From JBBPXY01 sp038200435 (GTDB lineage: Bacteria; Actinomycetota; Thermoleophilia; Solirubrobacterales; Solirubrobacteraceae): a stretch of DNA of 30,520 bases. The notes under the pieces are model-generated. The model did not search any database, was not told where the DNA came from, and saw nothing but the letters and a program-made list of their open reading frames with translations. Shown here piece after piece: positions 14,364 to 21,673 of this stretch. Positions within the stretch are counted from its first letter, which is position 1, and each line of letters starts with the position of its first letter. The position numbers and the translations under genes were made by a program. The DNA is taken from the NCBI GenBank assembly GCA_038200435.1, contig JBBPXY010000068.1, positions 1 to 30,520 of the forward strand. The letters run 5' to 3'.

Positions 14364-14412
14364 GCCGGCCCGGGCAATGCCGCCCGGCCGGGCCGTACGC
14401 GAGCGCGAACGC
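14364..14412 (-). repeat. Right arm of the inverted repeat, with internal hairpin
   Basis: The reverse complement reads GCGTTCGCG, then CGGCCCGGCCGGGCGG and CATTGCCCGGGCCGG, matching the left arm. It forms the hairpin CCGGGC-aatgcc-GCCCGG (in plus orientation, about 14370-14387) just beyond the end of the SRPBCC gene and can serve as that gene's terminator. CGAGCA occurs both at 14069-14074 and at 14413-14418, a possible but weak target-site duplication. Confidence 0.65.
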
Positions 14413-14426
14413 CGAGCAGGAGTGCT

Positions 14427-14849
14427 TCAGGCCGCTGCGTCGACCTGCTTCAAGCCCTTGGCCACGTTGCGCTTCAGGCCCGCGGCGATCACCCGGTCGA
14501 GACCGGGAACGACCGCGCCGAAGGAGATCTCGTAGCGCAGGTGCGTGCCCTCGCCCTTCGGTGAGAAGCGCATCTCGCCCTTGTGATCGCGAAGCGGCGA
14601 GCCCTTCGTGATGCGGTAGCGGATCAGCTCGAGCGGCACGACCTCCGTGATCGTCTCCTCGAACGTAGGACCCGGGCCGACCTTCAGCTGCCGTACGGAA
14701 CCAACGCCGTTGCGCTCGCCGTCGGTGCCGTCGCGCAGCCGCTTGATCTTCGCGCCGAAGAGGGGCCCGAGGTTCTCGTGCTCGGCCAGGTAGGCGAACA
14801 CCCTGTCAGGGGGTAGGGCGAAGTCATGCTCGACCAGGACGCGCTGCAC
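14427..14849 (-). CDS. SRPBCC-family protein (polyketide cyclase/START-like)
   Basis: The 140-residue protein fits the SRPBCC fold: strand HDFALPPDRVFAYLAEHENLG, then VGSVRQLKVGPGPTFEETITEVVPLELIRYRIT, GEMRFSPKGEGTHLRYEISF and a long C-terminal helix ending GLKRNVAKGLKQVDAA. These proteins bind hydrophobic ligands in a deep cavity; the function here is unknown. The start is GTG at 14849 with no good Shine-Dalgarno. The gene lies 22 bases after the stop of the delta-9 desaturase on the same strand, so the two are probably co-transcribed, and a role in lipid handling is reasonable but inferred. Confidence 0.85.
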   Translation of the reverse strand: MQRVLVEHDFALPPDRVFAYLAEHENLGPLFGAKIKRLRDGTDGERNGVGSVRQLKVGPGPTFEETITEVVPLELIRYRITKGSPLRDHKGEMRFSPKGEGTHLRYEISFGAVVPGLDRVIAAGLKRNVAKGLKQVDAAA

Positions 14850-14871
14850 GAGCCCTATTCAATCAGGCGGC

Positions 14872-15819
14872 CTAGGGCCGTTGCGGCGCGGATGCCGCAG
14901 CCTTGACACTCTGGCGCTCCGGGCTGATGCGAACCACGTCGTGCGCGAGACCCACGCGCTCCAGGGCCCGGATCGTCAGGGCCGAAGGGTCGACCTGCCA
15001 GCGGCCCATACCGTGCGACGCGGAGGTGGGGAACGCGTGATGGTTGTTGTGCCAGGCCTCACCCATCGTGGGCAGCGCCAGCCAAGCGAGGTTGCGCGAC
15101 TCGTCGCCGGTCTCGAACTTGCGCTTGCCGAAGAAGTGGCACAGGGAGTTGATGCTGAAGGTCGCGTGGTGAAGCAGGAAGATCCGCACGGCACCCCCCC
15201 AGAGGAGGCCGGTCAGACCGCCGTCCACAGTCCCGGTGAGGGCGACGCCCAAGCCAAAGGCAACGCCGAGACCGACAAGCACCCAGAGGATGAAGGTCTT
15301 GTCGATGAAGCGAATGACCGGGTCGTCGCGCAGGTCCTTGCAGTAGCGCTCGTCGTTGGCAAGCTCGGCCTCTTTGAACGTCCAACCCACGTGAGCGTGG
15401 AAGAGGCCACGGAGTGCCCCGCTGAATCCGCCGCCGTGCTCGGTGTGAGGGCTGTGGGGATCGCCCGGCTGGTCGGAGAACTGGTGATGCATGCGATGGC
15501 GCGCCGCCCACTCGATGGGCGGGCCCTCGAGCGCCGCTGAGCCCAGGGCCGCGAAGATCCCCCGCACGAGCCCGTTGGTACGGAAGGAGCGGTGCGTGAG
15601 TAGGCGGTGGTAGCCCACCGTGATCCCTACGCCGGTGAGGAGATAGGTGATCGCGAGCACGACCAGGTCCTGCCAGTGCAGGGCGCTATCCCAGGCGAGC
15701 ACCCCGGCCCAGACGAGGAGCAGCAGCGGCACGATCGTGACGACCGCGCTGGCGACCTGGTCGGCGTGGAGGTTGCCCGTCGGGACTGTGACGGGACGGC
15801 TCGCGGGGGTGGCGCTCAT
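14872..15819 (-). CDS. Acyl-CoA delta-9 desaturase (DesC/OLE1 type)
   Basis: This membrane diiron enzyme introduces a double bond into saturated acyl-CoA using O2 and electrons from a reductase. The 315-residue protein has the three histidine boxes of the stearoyl-CoA desaturase family: HRLLTH (71-76), HRMHH (108-112) and HNNHH (257-261), with membrane segments at about 24-44, 52-70, 82-100 and 174-215. GYHRLLTHRSF and MGEAWHNNHHAFP are diagnostic. The N-terminus lacks a fused cytochrome b5, so it needs a separate electron donor; the reductase at 1-714 is a candidate. The ATG at 15819 has no clear ribosome site; a terminator hairpin separates it from the upstream ABC gene, so it should have its own promoter. 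Confidence 0.92.
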   Translation of the reverse strand: MSATPASRPVTVPTGNLHADQVASAVVTIVPLLLLVWAGVLAWDSALHWQDLVVLAITYLLTGVGITVGYHRLLTHRSFRTNGLVRGIFAALGSAALEGPPIEWAARHRMHHQFSDQPGDPHSPHTEHGGGFSGALRGLFHAHVGWTFKEAELANDERYCKDLRDDPVIRFIDKTFILWVLVGLGVAFGLGVALTGTVDGGLTGLLWGGAVRIFLLHHATFSINSLCHFFGKRKFETGDESRNLAWLALPTMGEAWHNNHHAFPTSASHGMGRWQVDPSALTIRALERVGLAHDVVRISPERQSVKAAASAPQRP

Positions 15820-15857
15820 TCAGGCTCAGGCTTCCATCGGGGGTGGGGCGGAGAAAG

Positions 15858-15889
15858 CCGTTTGGCCGCGCGGGCGCGCGGGCAAACGG
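15858..15889 (-). terminator. Rho-independent-like terminator of the ABC exporter gene
   Basis: CCGTTTG (15858-15864) pairs with CAAACGG (15883-15889), and inside it CCGCGC pairs with GCGCGG, giving a 13-bp stem with one mismatch. Read on the minus strand, the stem is followed by CTTTCTCC. It lies 23 bases after the ABC gene stop and before the desaturase start. Confidence 0.7.
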
Positions 15890-15911
15890 GGGATTGACCG
15901 CGTGGGGGCAC

Positions 15912-17528
15912 TCAGGCCGTTCGGCGGTCGAGCGCGCGCGCCGCCACGAACAGGCCGATCACCGCGAAGATAGCCATCGCGACGGCGGCGGCAGTCGGGG
16001 ACAGCGAGAAGAAGCTGCGCTGATACCCCGCCACGGCGCTGGTCTCCTCGGAGAGGTTGTCGGCGAGACCCATGGAGTGGCCGAGCCCGGCCAGGGCCCA
16101 GCGCGAGAAGGTCAGCTCCGAAAGCACCCGGACGGGCGCGGGCATGATGCTCGTCGGGATGATCGCGCCGGCGAACAGGAGCTGCGGGATGAGCAGCAGC
16201 GGCACCGTCGAGCTCGCCTGATCGGGACTGCGGGCATAGGCCGAGACGGCCAGTCCCATGGCCACCGACGCCCACGCCGCGAGCACGCACAGCAGCACCG
16301 TCGTGGCATAGACCGCCGGAGCCTGGTGCAGGGGCTGGAGGAAGACAGTGATCAGTACGAGCAGCGCCACCTGAATGATCCCGAGGGCGAAGAGAACCGA
16401 GACCTTCGCCGCCAGGTAGGCGCCGAGTCGCACTCCTGCCGCGGCCTCGCGCTCGACGATCGGGCGCTCCTTGACGATCTCGCGGCTGGCTGACGTGACC
16501 CCGAGCCAGACGCTGCCCGTGATGAGCAGGAAGGAGATCACCACCGCGTAGAACGACGAGCTGTTCGACTGTGCGAGCACGTTGCGCGGCAGCACGACCC
16601 CGATGCCGATCGCGATGATCGGCGCCTGGACGAGCAGCACCCACAGGGTGCGGCCATCGCGGCTGAGCGTGCGCGCGTAGCGGCCGGCGATCACCGCCCA
16701 CTGGCGCCCGAACGGGCCCGACGGCGCAGGCCGCCGGCGCGGCGCACGGGGAGGTCGCGCCCGTGAGTCCGCTTCGGCCTCCGCGGTCGCCTCCTCCTCG
16801 GTCTCGAGGACCTCGTACACCTCGTCGAAGGTGGCGACCCCGAAGTGGGCCAGCACCTCATCGGGGGCGCCGGTGAAGCGCAGGCGGCCACCGTGGCCCA
16901 TCACCGCCACCGTGTCGCACACCGCGAGCGAGCTCGTGGCGTGCGTGACCACGACTACGCCGCGCCCCTGGTCGGCCACCCGGCGCAGGATCATCATCAG
17001 CCGCCGCTCGAGCCCCGGGTCGAGGCCCGTCGCGGGCTCGTCGAGGAGCAGCATCGCTGGGCGCGCCATCAGCTCGACGGCGACGGCAGCGCGCTTGTGC
17101 TCTCCCCCCGACAGCGACCCGATCCGTGTGTCGGCGCGGTCGGTGAGGCGGAGCTCCTCGAGCACCCCGGCGACGCGGGCACCGACCTCCTCGCGCGTGA
17201 GCGACGACGGCAGTCGCAGCGCCGCCGCGTAACGGAGCGCCTCCCCCACCGTGAGTTGGGGATGCACCGTGCTGCCGACCGGGAGGTACCCGACGTCGGT
17301 GGAACGCTCGGCGATCGGATCCCCTTCGAGGGAGACCTCCCCCTCGCTCGGCTCCATCACTCCGGCGAGCGCCCGCAGCAAGGTCGTCTTGCCGGTGCCG
17401 CTCGGCCCGATCAGAGCCACGAGCTGCCCCGTGGCGACGTCGAGCGAAGCCGGGTGGAGCAGACGGCGCGCGGGCACGGACATGCCGACCTCGCGCGCCC
17501 GCAGAGTCACCGGGGCGGTCGCGCTCAT
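15912..17528 (-). CDS. ABCG-type ABC exporter, ATPase fused to permease
   Basis: The 538-residue protein is a half-transporter with the nucleotide-binding domain first: Walker A GPSGTGKTT (41-49), TVHPQLTVGEALRYAAALRLP, signature LSGGEHKR (139-146), Walker B MLLLDEPATGLD (159-170), and the switch His in VVVVTHATS. A charged Glu/Ala/Arg-rich linker (about 265-305) leads to an ABC-2 permease with six membrane helices (about 325-536). This is the arrangement of the White/ABCG group, which moves lipids, sterols or drugs. Start ATG 17528 is chosen because the frame upstream looks non-coding and TACGTT lies 7 bases before it. The location between two desaturases suggests a lipid substrate, by inference. 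Confidence 0.9.
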   Translation of the reverse strand: MSATAPVTLRAREVGMSVPARRLLHPASLDVATGQLVALIGPSGTGKTTLLRALAGVMEPSEGEVSLEGDPIAERSTDVGYLPVGSTVHPQLTVGEALRYAAALRLPSSLTREEVGARVAGVLEELRLTDRADTRIGSLSGGEHKRAAVAVELMARPAMLLLDEPATGLDPGLERRLMMILRRVADQGRGVVVVTHATSSLAVCDTVAVMGHGGRLRFTGAPDEVLAHFGVATFDEVYEVLETEEEATAEAEADSRARPPRAPRRRPAPSGPFGRQWAVIAGRYARTLSRDGRTLWVLLVQAPIIAIGIGVVLPRNVLAQSNSSSFYAVVISFLLITGSVWLGVTSASREIVKERPIVEREAAAGVRLGAYLAAKVSVLFALGIIQVALLVLITVFLQPLHQAPAVYATTVLLCVLAAWASVAMGLAVSAYARSPDQASSTVPLLLIPQLLFAGAIIPTSIMPAPVRVLSELTFSRWALAGLGHSMGLADNLSEETSAVAGYQRSFFSLSPTAAAVAMAIFAVIGLFVAARALDRRTA

Positions 17529-17535
17529 GTGGGCG

Positions 17536-17541
17536 AACGTA
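17536..17541 (-). promoter_or_regulatory. -10 box of the ABC exporter, leaderless
   Basis: Read on the minus strand, TACGTT is followed by 7 bases and then the ATG at 17528, placing the transcript start at the A of the start codon. No good -35 box or Shine-Dalgarno is seen. Confidence 0.45.
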
Positions 17542-17736
17542 TCAGGGCGAGGGCGGGCAGTTGGACCGTAGGGAGAGCGCCGAGGGGCGGACGCACGCGG
17601 CGCCACCCGAGAGGGCCCTACCCTCTCCCCCATCGGCACCCTCACCCAGCCACAACGCGCCCCCGAGTCCCTGGACCGCTTCGAGCCGCCCGGGCTCGAT
17701 GCCCTCGCTGACGAGCTCGACGCGATCGGCAACGCG

Positions 17737-18741
17737 GTGCGGGAGGACCTCGGTGCGGCCGATGCCTCCTACATACGGGGAATCATCGCCACGCAGCGCC
17801 GCCTGGAGGTCGCCGGGCGGGGCGCACTCGTCCTTTCGCGATACCGGCCCGCACTCGTGGCCGGCACGCTACTGCTCACCGTCGCGAAGGTCATCGAGAA
17901 CATGGAGATCGGCCACAACGTCATGCACGGCCAATGGGACTGGATGGGCGACCCGTGCATCCGCTCGACCACCTGGGAATGGGATGCAGCCTCGACCGCC
18001 GAGTCGTGGCGCTACGCGCACAACTTCCAGCACCACACCTACACGAACGTCGTCGGGAAGGACCGCGATCTCGGCTACTCGGCCATGCGAGTAGATCCCG
18101 CCCAGCCGTGGCACCCGGTCTACCTCGCCCAGCCGCTCTACGGCATTCTCATGGCCACGGTGTTCGAGTGGGGCATCGCTCTCTACGACATGGAGCTCGA
18201 CGCGGTGCGCAAGGGCACGAAGTCGCGCTCCCAGGCCCGGGCCGAGGTGCTCGCGCTGCTGCGGAAGGCGCGCAAGCAGCTGGGCAAGGACTACGTGCTG
18301 TTCCCGTTGCTCTCGGGGCGCTCAGCTCGCCGCACCCTCGCGGCGAACGCGATCGCGAACGTGGTGCGCAACGTGTGGGTGCACACGATCGTCTTCATGG
18401 GCCACCTCCCGGAAGGCGCGCAGACCTTCACCGAGGAGGAGGTCGAGGACGAGAGCCGCGGCCGTTGGTACCGCCGCCAGCTCCTGGGCTCGTGCAACCT
18501 CGAGGGCACCCCGCTCTTCCACCTGATGACCGGCAACCTCTCCTTTCAGATCGAGCACCACCTCTTTCCCGACCTGCCGAGCAATCGCTACGCCGAGATC
18601 GCGCCGGAGGTGCGCGCCGTCTGCGAGCGCCACGGCCTGCCCTACTTGAGCGGGCGGCTGGGGCGCCAGTACCTCTCCGTGGCCCGCAAGATCGTACGTC
18701 TGGCGTTCCCGGGTGGCGGACCGGCCCTCGCCGCGGCCTGA
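17737..18741 (+). CDS. DesA3/linoleoyl-CoA-desaturase-like fatty acid desaturase; true start probably upstream
   Basis: From GTG 17737 the protein has 334 residues and the histidine boxes HNVMH (60-64), HNFQHH (95-100) and QIEHH (271-275), as in mycobacterial DesA3 and linoleoyl-CoA desaturases. NMEIGHNVMHGQWDWM and FPDLPSNRYAEIAPEVR are diagnostic. Homology to DesA3 begins before the GTG: the in-frame codons 17680-17736 read FEPPGLDALADELDAIGNA, matching the DesA3 N-terminus. No ATG, GTG or TTG exists in that frame between the stop at 17569 and 17737; candidates are CTG 17671 and ATC 17632, the latter 7 bases after a -10-like TACCCT (17619-17624). The gene is divergent from the ABC exporter. 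Electrons would come from a ferredoxin reductase-type partner such as the one at 1-714. Family certain, start uncertain. Confidence 0.9.
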   Translation: MREDLGAADASYIRGIIATQRRLEVAGRGALVLSRYRPALVAGTLLLTVAKVIENMEIGHNVMHGQWDWMGDPCIRSTTWEWDAASTAESWRYAHNFQHHTYTNVVGKDRDLGYSAMRVDPAQPWHPVYLAQPLYGILMATVFEWGIALYDMELDAVRKGTKSRSQARAEVLALLRKARKQLGKDYVLFPLLSGRSARRTLAANAIANVVRNVWVHTIVFMGHLPEGAQTFTEEEVEDESRGRWYRRQLLGSCNLEGTPLFHLMTGNLSFQIEHHLFPDLPSNRYAEIAPEVRAVCERHGLPYLSGRLGRQYLSVARKIVRLAFPGGGPALAAA

Positions 18742-18761
18742 CCAGAGTCGGTGCGGCGGCC

Positions 18762-19514
18762 ATGACGGGATCCGAAGCCGGGCTCATCGCCGCCGTCTTC
18801 CTGGCCTGTGCAGTCGAGGCAGTGGAAGCCGTCACCATCGTTCTGGCGATGGGCGTCAGCCGCGGCTGGCGCTCCGCGTGGGCGGGGGTCGGCGCGGGCC
18901 TGGGTGTCCTCGCCGCCCTGGTTGCCGTGCTCGGCCCGGCGGTGACCACGCTGCCCCTGACGACCCTGCGCCTGATCGTGGGCGGCCTCCTGCTCACCTT
19001 CGGCCTGCAGTGGCTGCGCAAGGCGATCCTGCGCGCGAGCGGCCACAAGGCGCTCCACGACGAGGATGCGATCTTTGCCCGCGAGCGTGACGCGGCGCGG
19101 GCGGCGGGGTCCGCCGGCCGCAGCGGCATCGACGGCTACGGCTTCAGCGTGTCGTTCAAAGGCGTCCTACTCGAAGGTCTCGAGGTCGTCTTCATCGTGC
19201 TCACCTTCGGAGCCAACCAGCGCCACGTCGGGGTGGCCGCCCTGGGCGCGTTGGCGGCCGTCGTCCTCGTCGTCGCGACGGCCGTTGCCGTGCGCCGGCC
19301 GCTCAGCCGGGTGCCGGAGAACACGATGAAGTTCTCCGTCGGCGTGATGCTGACGTCGTTCGGCTGCTTCTGGGGTGCCGAGGGCGCCGGAGTCTCGTGG
19401 CCCGGCGGAGATGCGTCACTGCTCGGCGTCGTGGCGTTCGTCCTCGCGACCTCGCTCTTACTCGTAGCCGCCCTGCGCCGGCCTCGCTGGCACCCCGCGG
19501 GGACGGCCGCCTGA
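18762..19514 (+). CDS. Integral membrane protein with two E-x-x-E repeats, possible cation transporter
   Basis: The 250-residue protein has about six membrane helices in two similar halves. Each half begins with a helix carrying two glutamates three residues apart: CAVEAVEAVTIVLAMG (Glu19, Glu22) and LLEGLEVVFIVLTFG (Glu138, Glu141). The second resembles the REGLE motif of FTR1 iron permeases and the acidic motifs of GDT1-type cation exchangers; I believe it belongs to the poorly studied COG4280 group. A soluble Arg/Ala-rich loop (about 93-128) links the halves. ATG 18762 lies 20 bases after the desaturase stop. Its stop overlaps the start of the next small gene (TGATG). Metal transport is inference from the motif. 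Confidence 0.7.
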   Translation: MTGSEAGLIAAVFLACAVEAVEAVTIVLAMGVSRGWRSAWAGVGAGLGVLAALVAVLGPAVTTLPLTTLRLIVGGLLLTFGLQWLRKAILRASGHKALHDEDAIFARERDAARAAGSAGRSGIDGYGFSVSFKGVLLEGLEVVFIVLTFGANQRHVGVAALGALAAVVLVVATAVAVRRPLSRVPENTMKFSVGVMLTSFGCFWGAEGAGVSWPGGDASLLGVVAFVLATSLLLVAALRRPRWHPAGTAA

Positions 19515-19723
19515 TGGCGTGGTTGCGCCGTGCTGCCGCGGGCGTCTGGGAGTTCGTCGTCGGCGACGACTGGCGGCTGGCCTTGGGGAGCGTCGTCGCG
19601 CTGGGCGGCGCGGCCCTGCTGGTCGCAGCCGGCGTGGACGCGTGGTGGTTCGCACCACTGGCGGTGCCGGCGATCCTTGCCCTGTCGCTGAGACAGAGTC
19701 TGAAGCGCGCGCTGCCCCGTTAG
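19514..19723 (+). CDS. Small two-helix membrane protein
   Basis: This 69-residue protein starts at an ATG overlapping the stop of the transporter gene (TGATG), which strongly suggests translational coupling. It has an amphipathic Arg-containing N-terminus (WLRRAAAGVWEFVVGDDWR) and two membrane helices, about 22-40 (ALGSVVALGGAALLVAAG) and 44-60 (WWFAPLAVPAILALSL), with a basic tail, so both ends are probably cytoplasmic. I do not recognise a family. A role as an accessory subunit of the upstream transporter is possible from coupling alone. Between its stop and 19823 I see only a short palindrome, CGCGATCGCG (19755-19764), and no clear terminator. Confidence 0.7.
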   Translation: MAWLRRAAAGVWEFVVGDDWRLALGSVVALGGAALLVAAGVDAWWFAPLAVPAILALSLRQSLKRALPR

Positions 19724-19822
19724 ATCAGCAGGGTCCGGCCGGCGGGAGGGCAACCGCGATCGCGAAAGTGAAGTAGATGGCGGCGCGCTCGCGGATATGC
19801 AGAGGTTACGCGTCGAGTCGCC

Positions 19823-20827
19823 CTACTCCTCGCCCTGGCCCTCGATCCAGTGGTCGAGTTGCTTCCACCAGCCGAAGAGCCACTCGATCTGCTCATCCGG
19901 GTCAGAGGGCCGCTCAGCCGCCGGCGCCAGCCACATGCGCATCCGCAGAGTGCGGTCGCTCGGCAGCTTGCGCCAGAGCTCGGACGGGAACGTCTCGTGC
20001 CCCAGGCCGGTGTGGGCGGCGAAGATCACATCGGCGTCCGGGTTGGCGGCCAGTGCGGCAAGCGCCCCGCCCGGCTTGGGCGGCAAGACGTGCTTCATCC
20101 GTTCTGCCTGTTGCGCTTGGCGATGTCGCCGGTCGCGGCGCAGGCGGTCGATCGCACGCCGGCGGCGCTCCTGGCTGAAGTTGCCGCCCTCCGGAAAGAG
20201 CACCAGCACCCCACGGCCGTCGAGGCTTTCCGCGAGCCCGGCGATCAGCGTCTCGCACTCGTCCTGGTCGGAGGTGTCGAGCAGTGCGTTGGGCAGTCGT
20301 TGCACGACGAGGTCGATCACCGGATCCACGGCAAGCGCCTCCTTCATCACGATCCGCGGCAGGCGCCCGAACCGATCGAGTAGGAAGAACACGATCATCA
20401 GCGAGTCGCCGAGCCCGGCATGGCGGCTGAAGAGCAGAAGCGGCTTCTCGCGCGCCCTCAGCGCCTCCTCGGCCCCAGCTACCGGTTCGATCTCGACCGT
20501 GATGTTGAGAGTGCTGAGCGCCTCTCCGATCAGACCGGAAAGGAACCAGCGCAGCAGCCGGTAGTGCAGCACCTGGAAGCGCTTGGTGTGAAGCGCGGAC
20601 CCGAACCCGCTCAACACCCACAGACCGCCGCACGCGAGGATCACCGCCGCCTCCCGCGCGAAGTAGATCAGCGTGAACTTCAGGAGCAAGAGCGGCTGGC
20701 GGCGGCCGAGCAACTGCGCCACGAGGGCGGCGACCAGAGCGAGCAGGGGCGAGAACAGCGCAATCAGCGCCCCGACCCCGAGCCAGAGAGGAGCCAGCAG
20801 GCGCCGCGCGGCGCGTGGGGGTATCAC
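19823..20827 (-). CDS. PlsC-like acyltransferase
   Basis: The 334-residue protein has an N-terminal membrane region (about 11-75) and then the lysophosphatidic acid acyltransferase domain: motif I SRHAGLGDS with His136 and Asp141 (HX4D), and motif III VLFPEGGNFS around residue 210. The family transfers an acyl chain to a glycerophospholipid or related alcohol. A Gln/Arg-rich basic insertion (RRRRAIDRLRRDRRHRQAQ) follows the FPEG motif and may contact membrane phosphates. The C-terminus (about 290-334) is Trp-rich. Start is GTG 20827, overlapping the patatin stop (GTGA), so the two are translationally coupled; phospholipid cleavage and re-acylation by a coupled pair is a reasonable inference. 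Confidence 0.88.
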   Translation of the reverse strand: MIPPRAARRLLAPLWLGVGALIALFSPLLALVAALVAQLLGRRQPLLLLKFTLIYFAREAAVILACGGLWVLSGFGSALHTKRFQVLHYRLLRWFLSGLIGEALSTLNITVEIEPVAGAEEALRAREKPLLLFSRHAGLGDSLMIVFFLLDRFGRLPRIVMKEALAVDPVIDLVVQRLPNALLDTSDQDECETLIAGLAESLDGRGVLVLFPEGGNFSQERRRRAIDRLRRDRRHRQAQQAERMKHVLPPKPGGALAALAANPDADVIFAAHTGLGHETFPSELWRKLPSDRTLRMRMWLAPAAERPSDPDEQIEWLFGWWKQLDHWIEGQGEE

Positions 20828-21663
20828 GCCATGTGGCCCAGATAGTCGGAAGAGGCCTCGTAGGCCGACTCGATCTGCCCGGGCACGCCGCCGAGGTTGC
20901 GCTGGCGCAGCTGGCCGCGCAGGTCGTTGAACGCTGGGGCGCCTGTGCCACCCGTGGGCAGAACGTGCACGCTGACGCCGTCGGGCAGCGACGCCATGTC
21001 GGACTGGAAGCGATGCCGGCGCGCGACCTCGAACGCGACCAGGCCCACCTCCCAGGGCCAGCGCGGCGCCTGCAACGGCTTCTCGAGGCGGCCCACCTGA
21101 AGGACGAAGATCGTCGTGGCGCCGAGCGCGACAGCGCGGGCGACCGGGATCGAGTTCACGAGCCCTCCGTCCATGAAGTGCTCCCCGTCGATCTCGACGG
21201 CCGGCAGGATGCCGGGGACGGCAGACGACGCGAGCACCGCCTCGGCGATGGGCCCAGCGTCGAACCAGTGCTCTGCGGCCCGCTCGACGCTGGCTGCCAC
21301 GCACTGGAATGAGACCGCGAGATCCTCGATCCGGCGAGCAGTGATCACCTCTTCGAGCCGCACCCGGAGCGGATCGATCGACTGCATGTGAGTCCGGCTG
21401 CGCACCAGCGTCGAGATCTGGCCCAGCAGGGAGAAGCCGAGCACGCCGGGAGAGTCGGCGCCTCGCCAGAGCTTTGAGAGCCGGTCGACGCCTTCCACCG
21501 TGGGGTCATCCGCGAAGAGCGCCCCGTTCACGGCTCCGATCGATGTACCGAGGACCATGTCTGGGGCCACTGCGGCCTCGGTGAGCGCGCGCAGCATCCC
21601 GACTTCACACGCACCGAGAGCGCCGCCACCGCCGAGGACGAACGCCGTGCGTCGAGCCGGCAC
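20824..21663 (-). CDS. Patatin-like phospholipase
   Basis: The 279-residue protein has the Ser-Asp dyad of patatins: oxyanion loop LGGGGALGACEVG (10-22), nucleophile Ser41 in GTSIGAVNG, and Asp165 in MDGGLVNSIPV. It resembles the short bacterial RssA/Rv-type patatins without extra domains and has no signal peptide. Expected activity is hydrolysis of phospholipid or other acyl esters. Start GTG 21663 lies 10 bases after the lipase-like gene stop with AGGCGG before it, and its stop overlaps the PlsC-like start. The three genes form a likely operon for lipid turnover. Confidence 0.9.
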   Translation of the reverse strand: MPARRTAFVLGGGGALGACEVGMLRALTEAAVAPDMVLGTSIGAVNGALFADDPTVEGVDRLSKLWRGADSPGVLGFSLLGQISTLVRSRTHMQSIDPLRVRLEEVITARRIEDLAVSFQCVAASVERAAEHWFDAGPIAEAVLASSAVPGILPAVEIDGEHFMDGGLVNSIPVARAVALGATTIFVLQVGRLEKPLQAPRWPWEVGLVAFEVARRHRFQSDMASLPDGVSVHVLPTGGTGAPAFNDLRGQLRQRNLGGVPGQIESAYEASSDYLGHMA

Positions 21664-21673
21664 GCCGCCTGAG

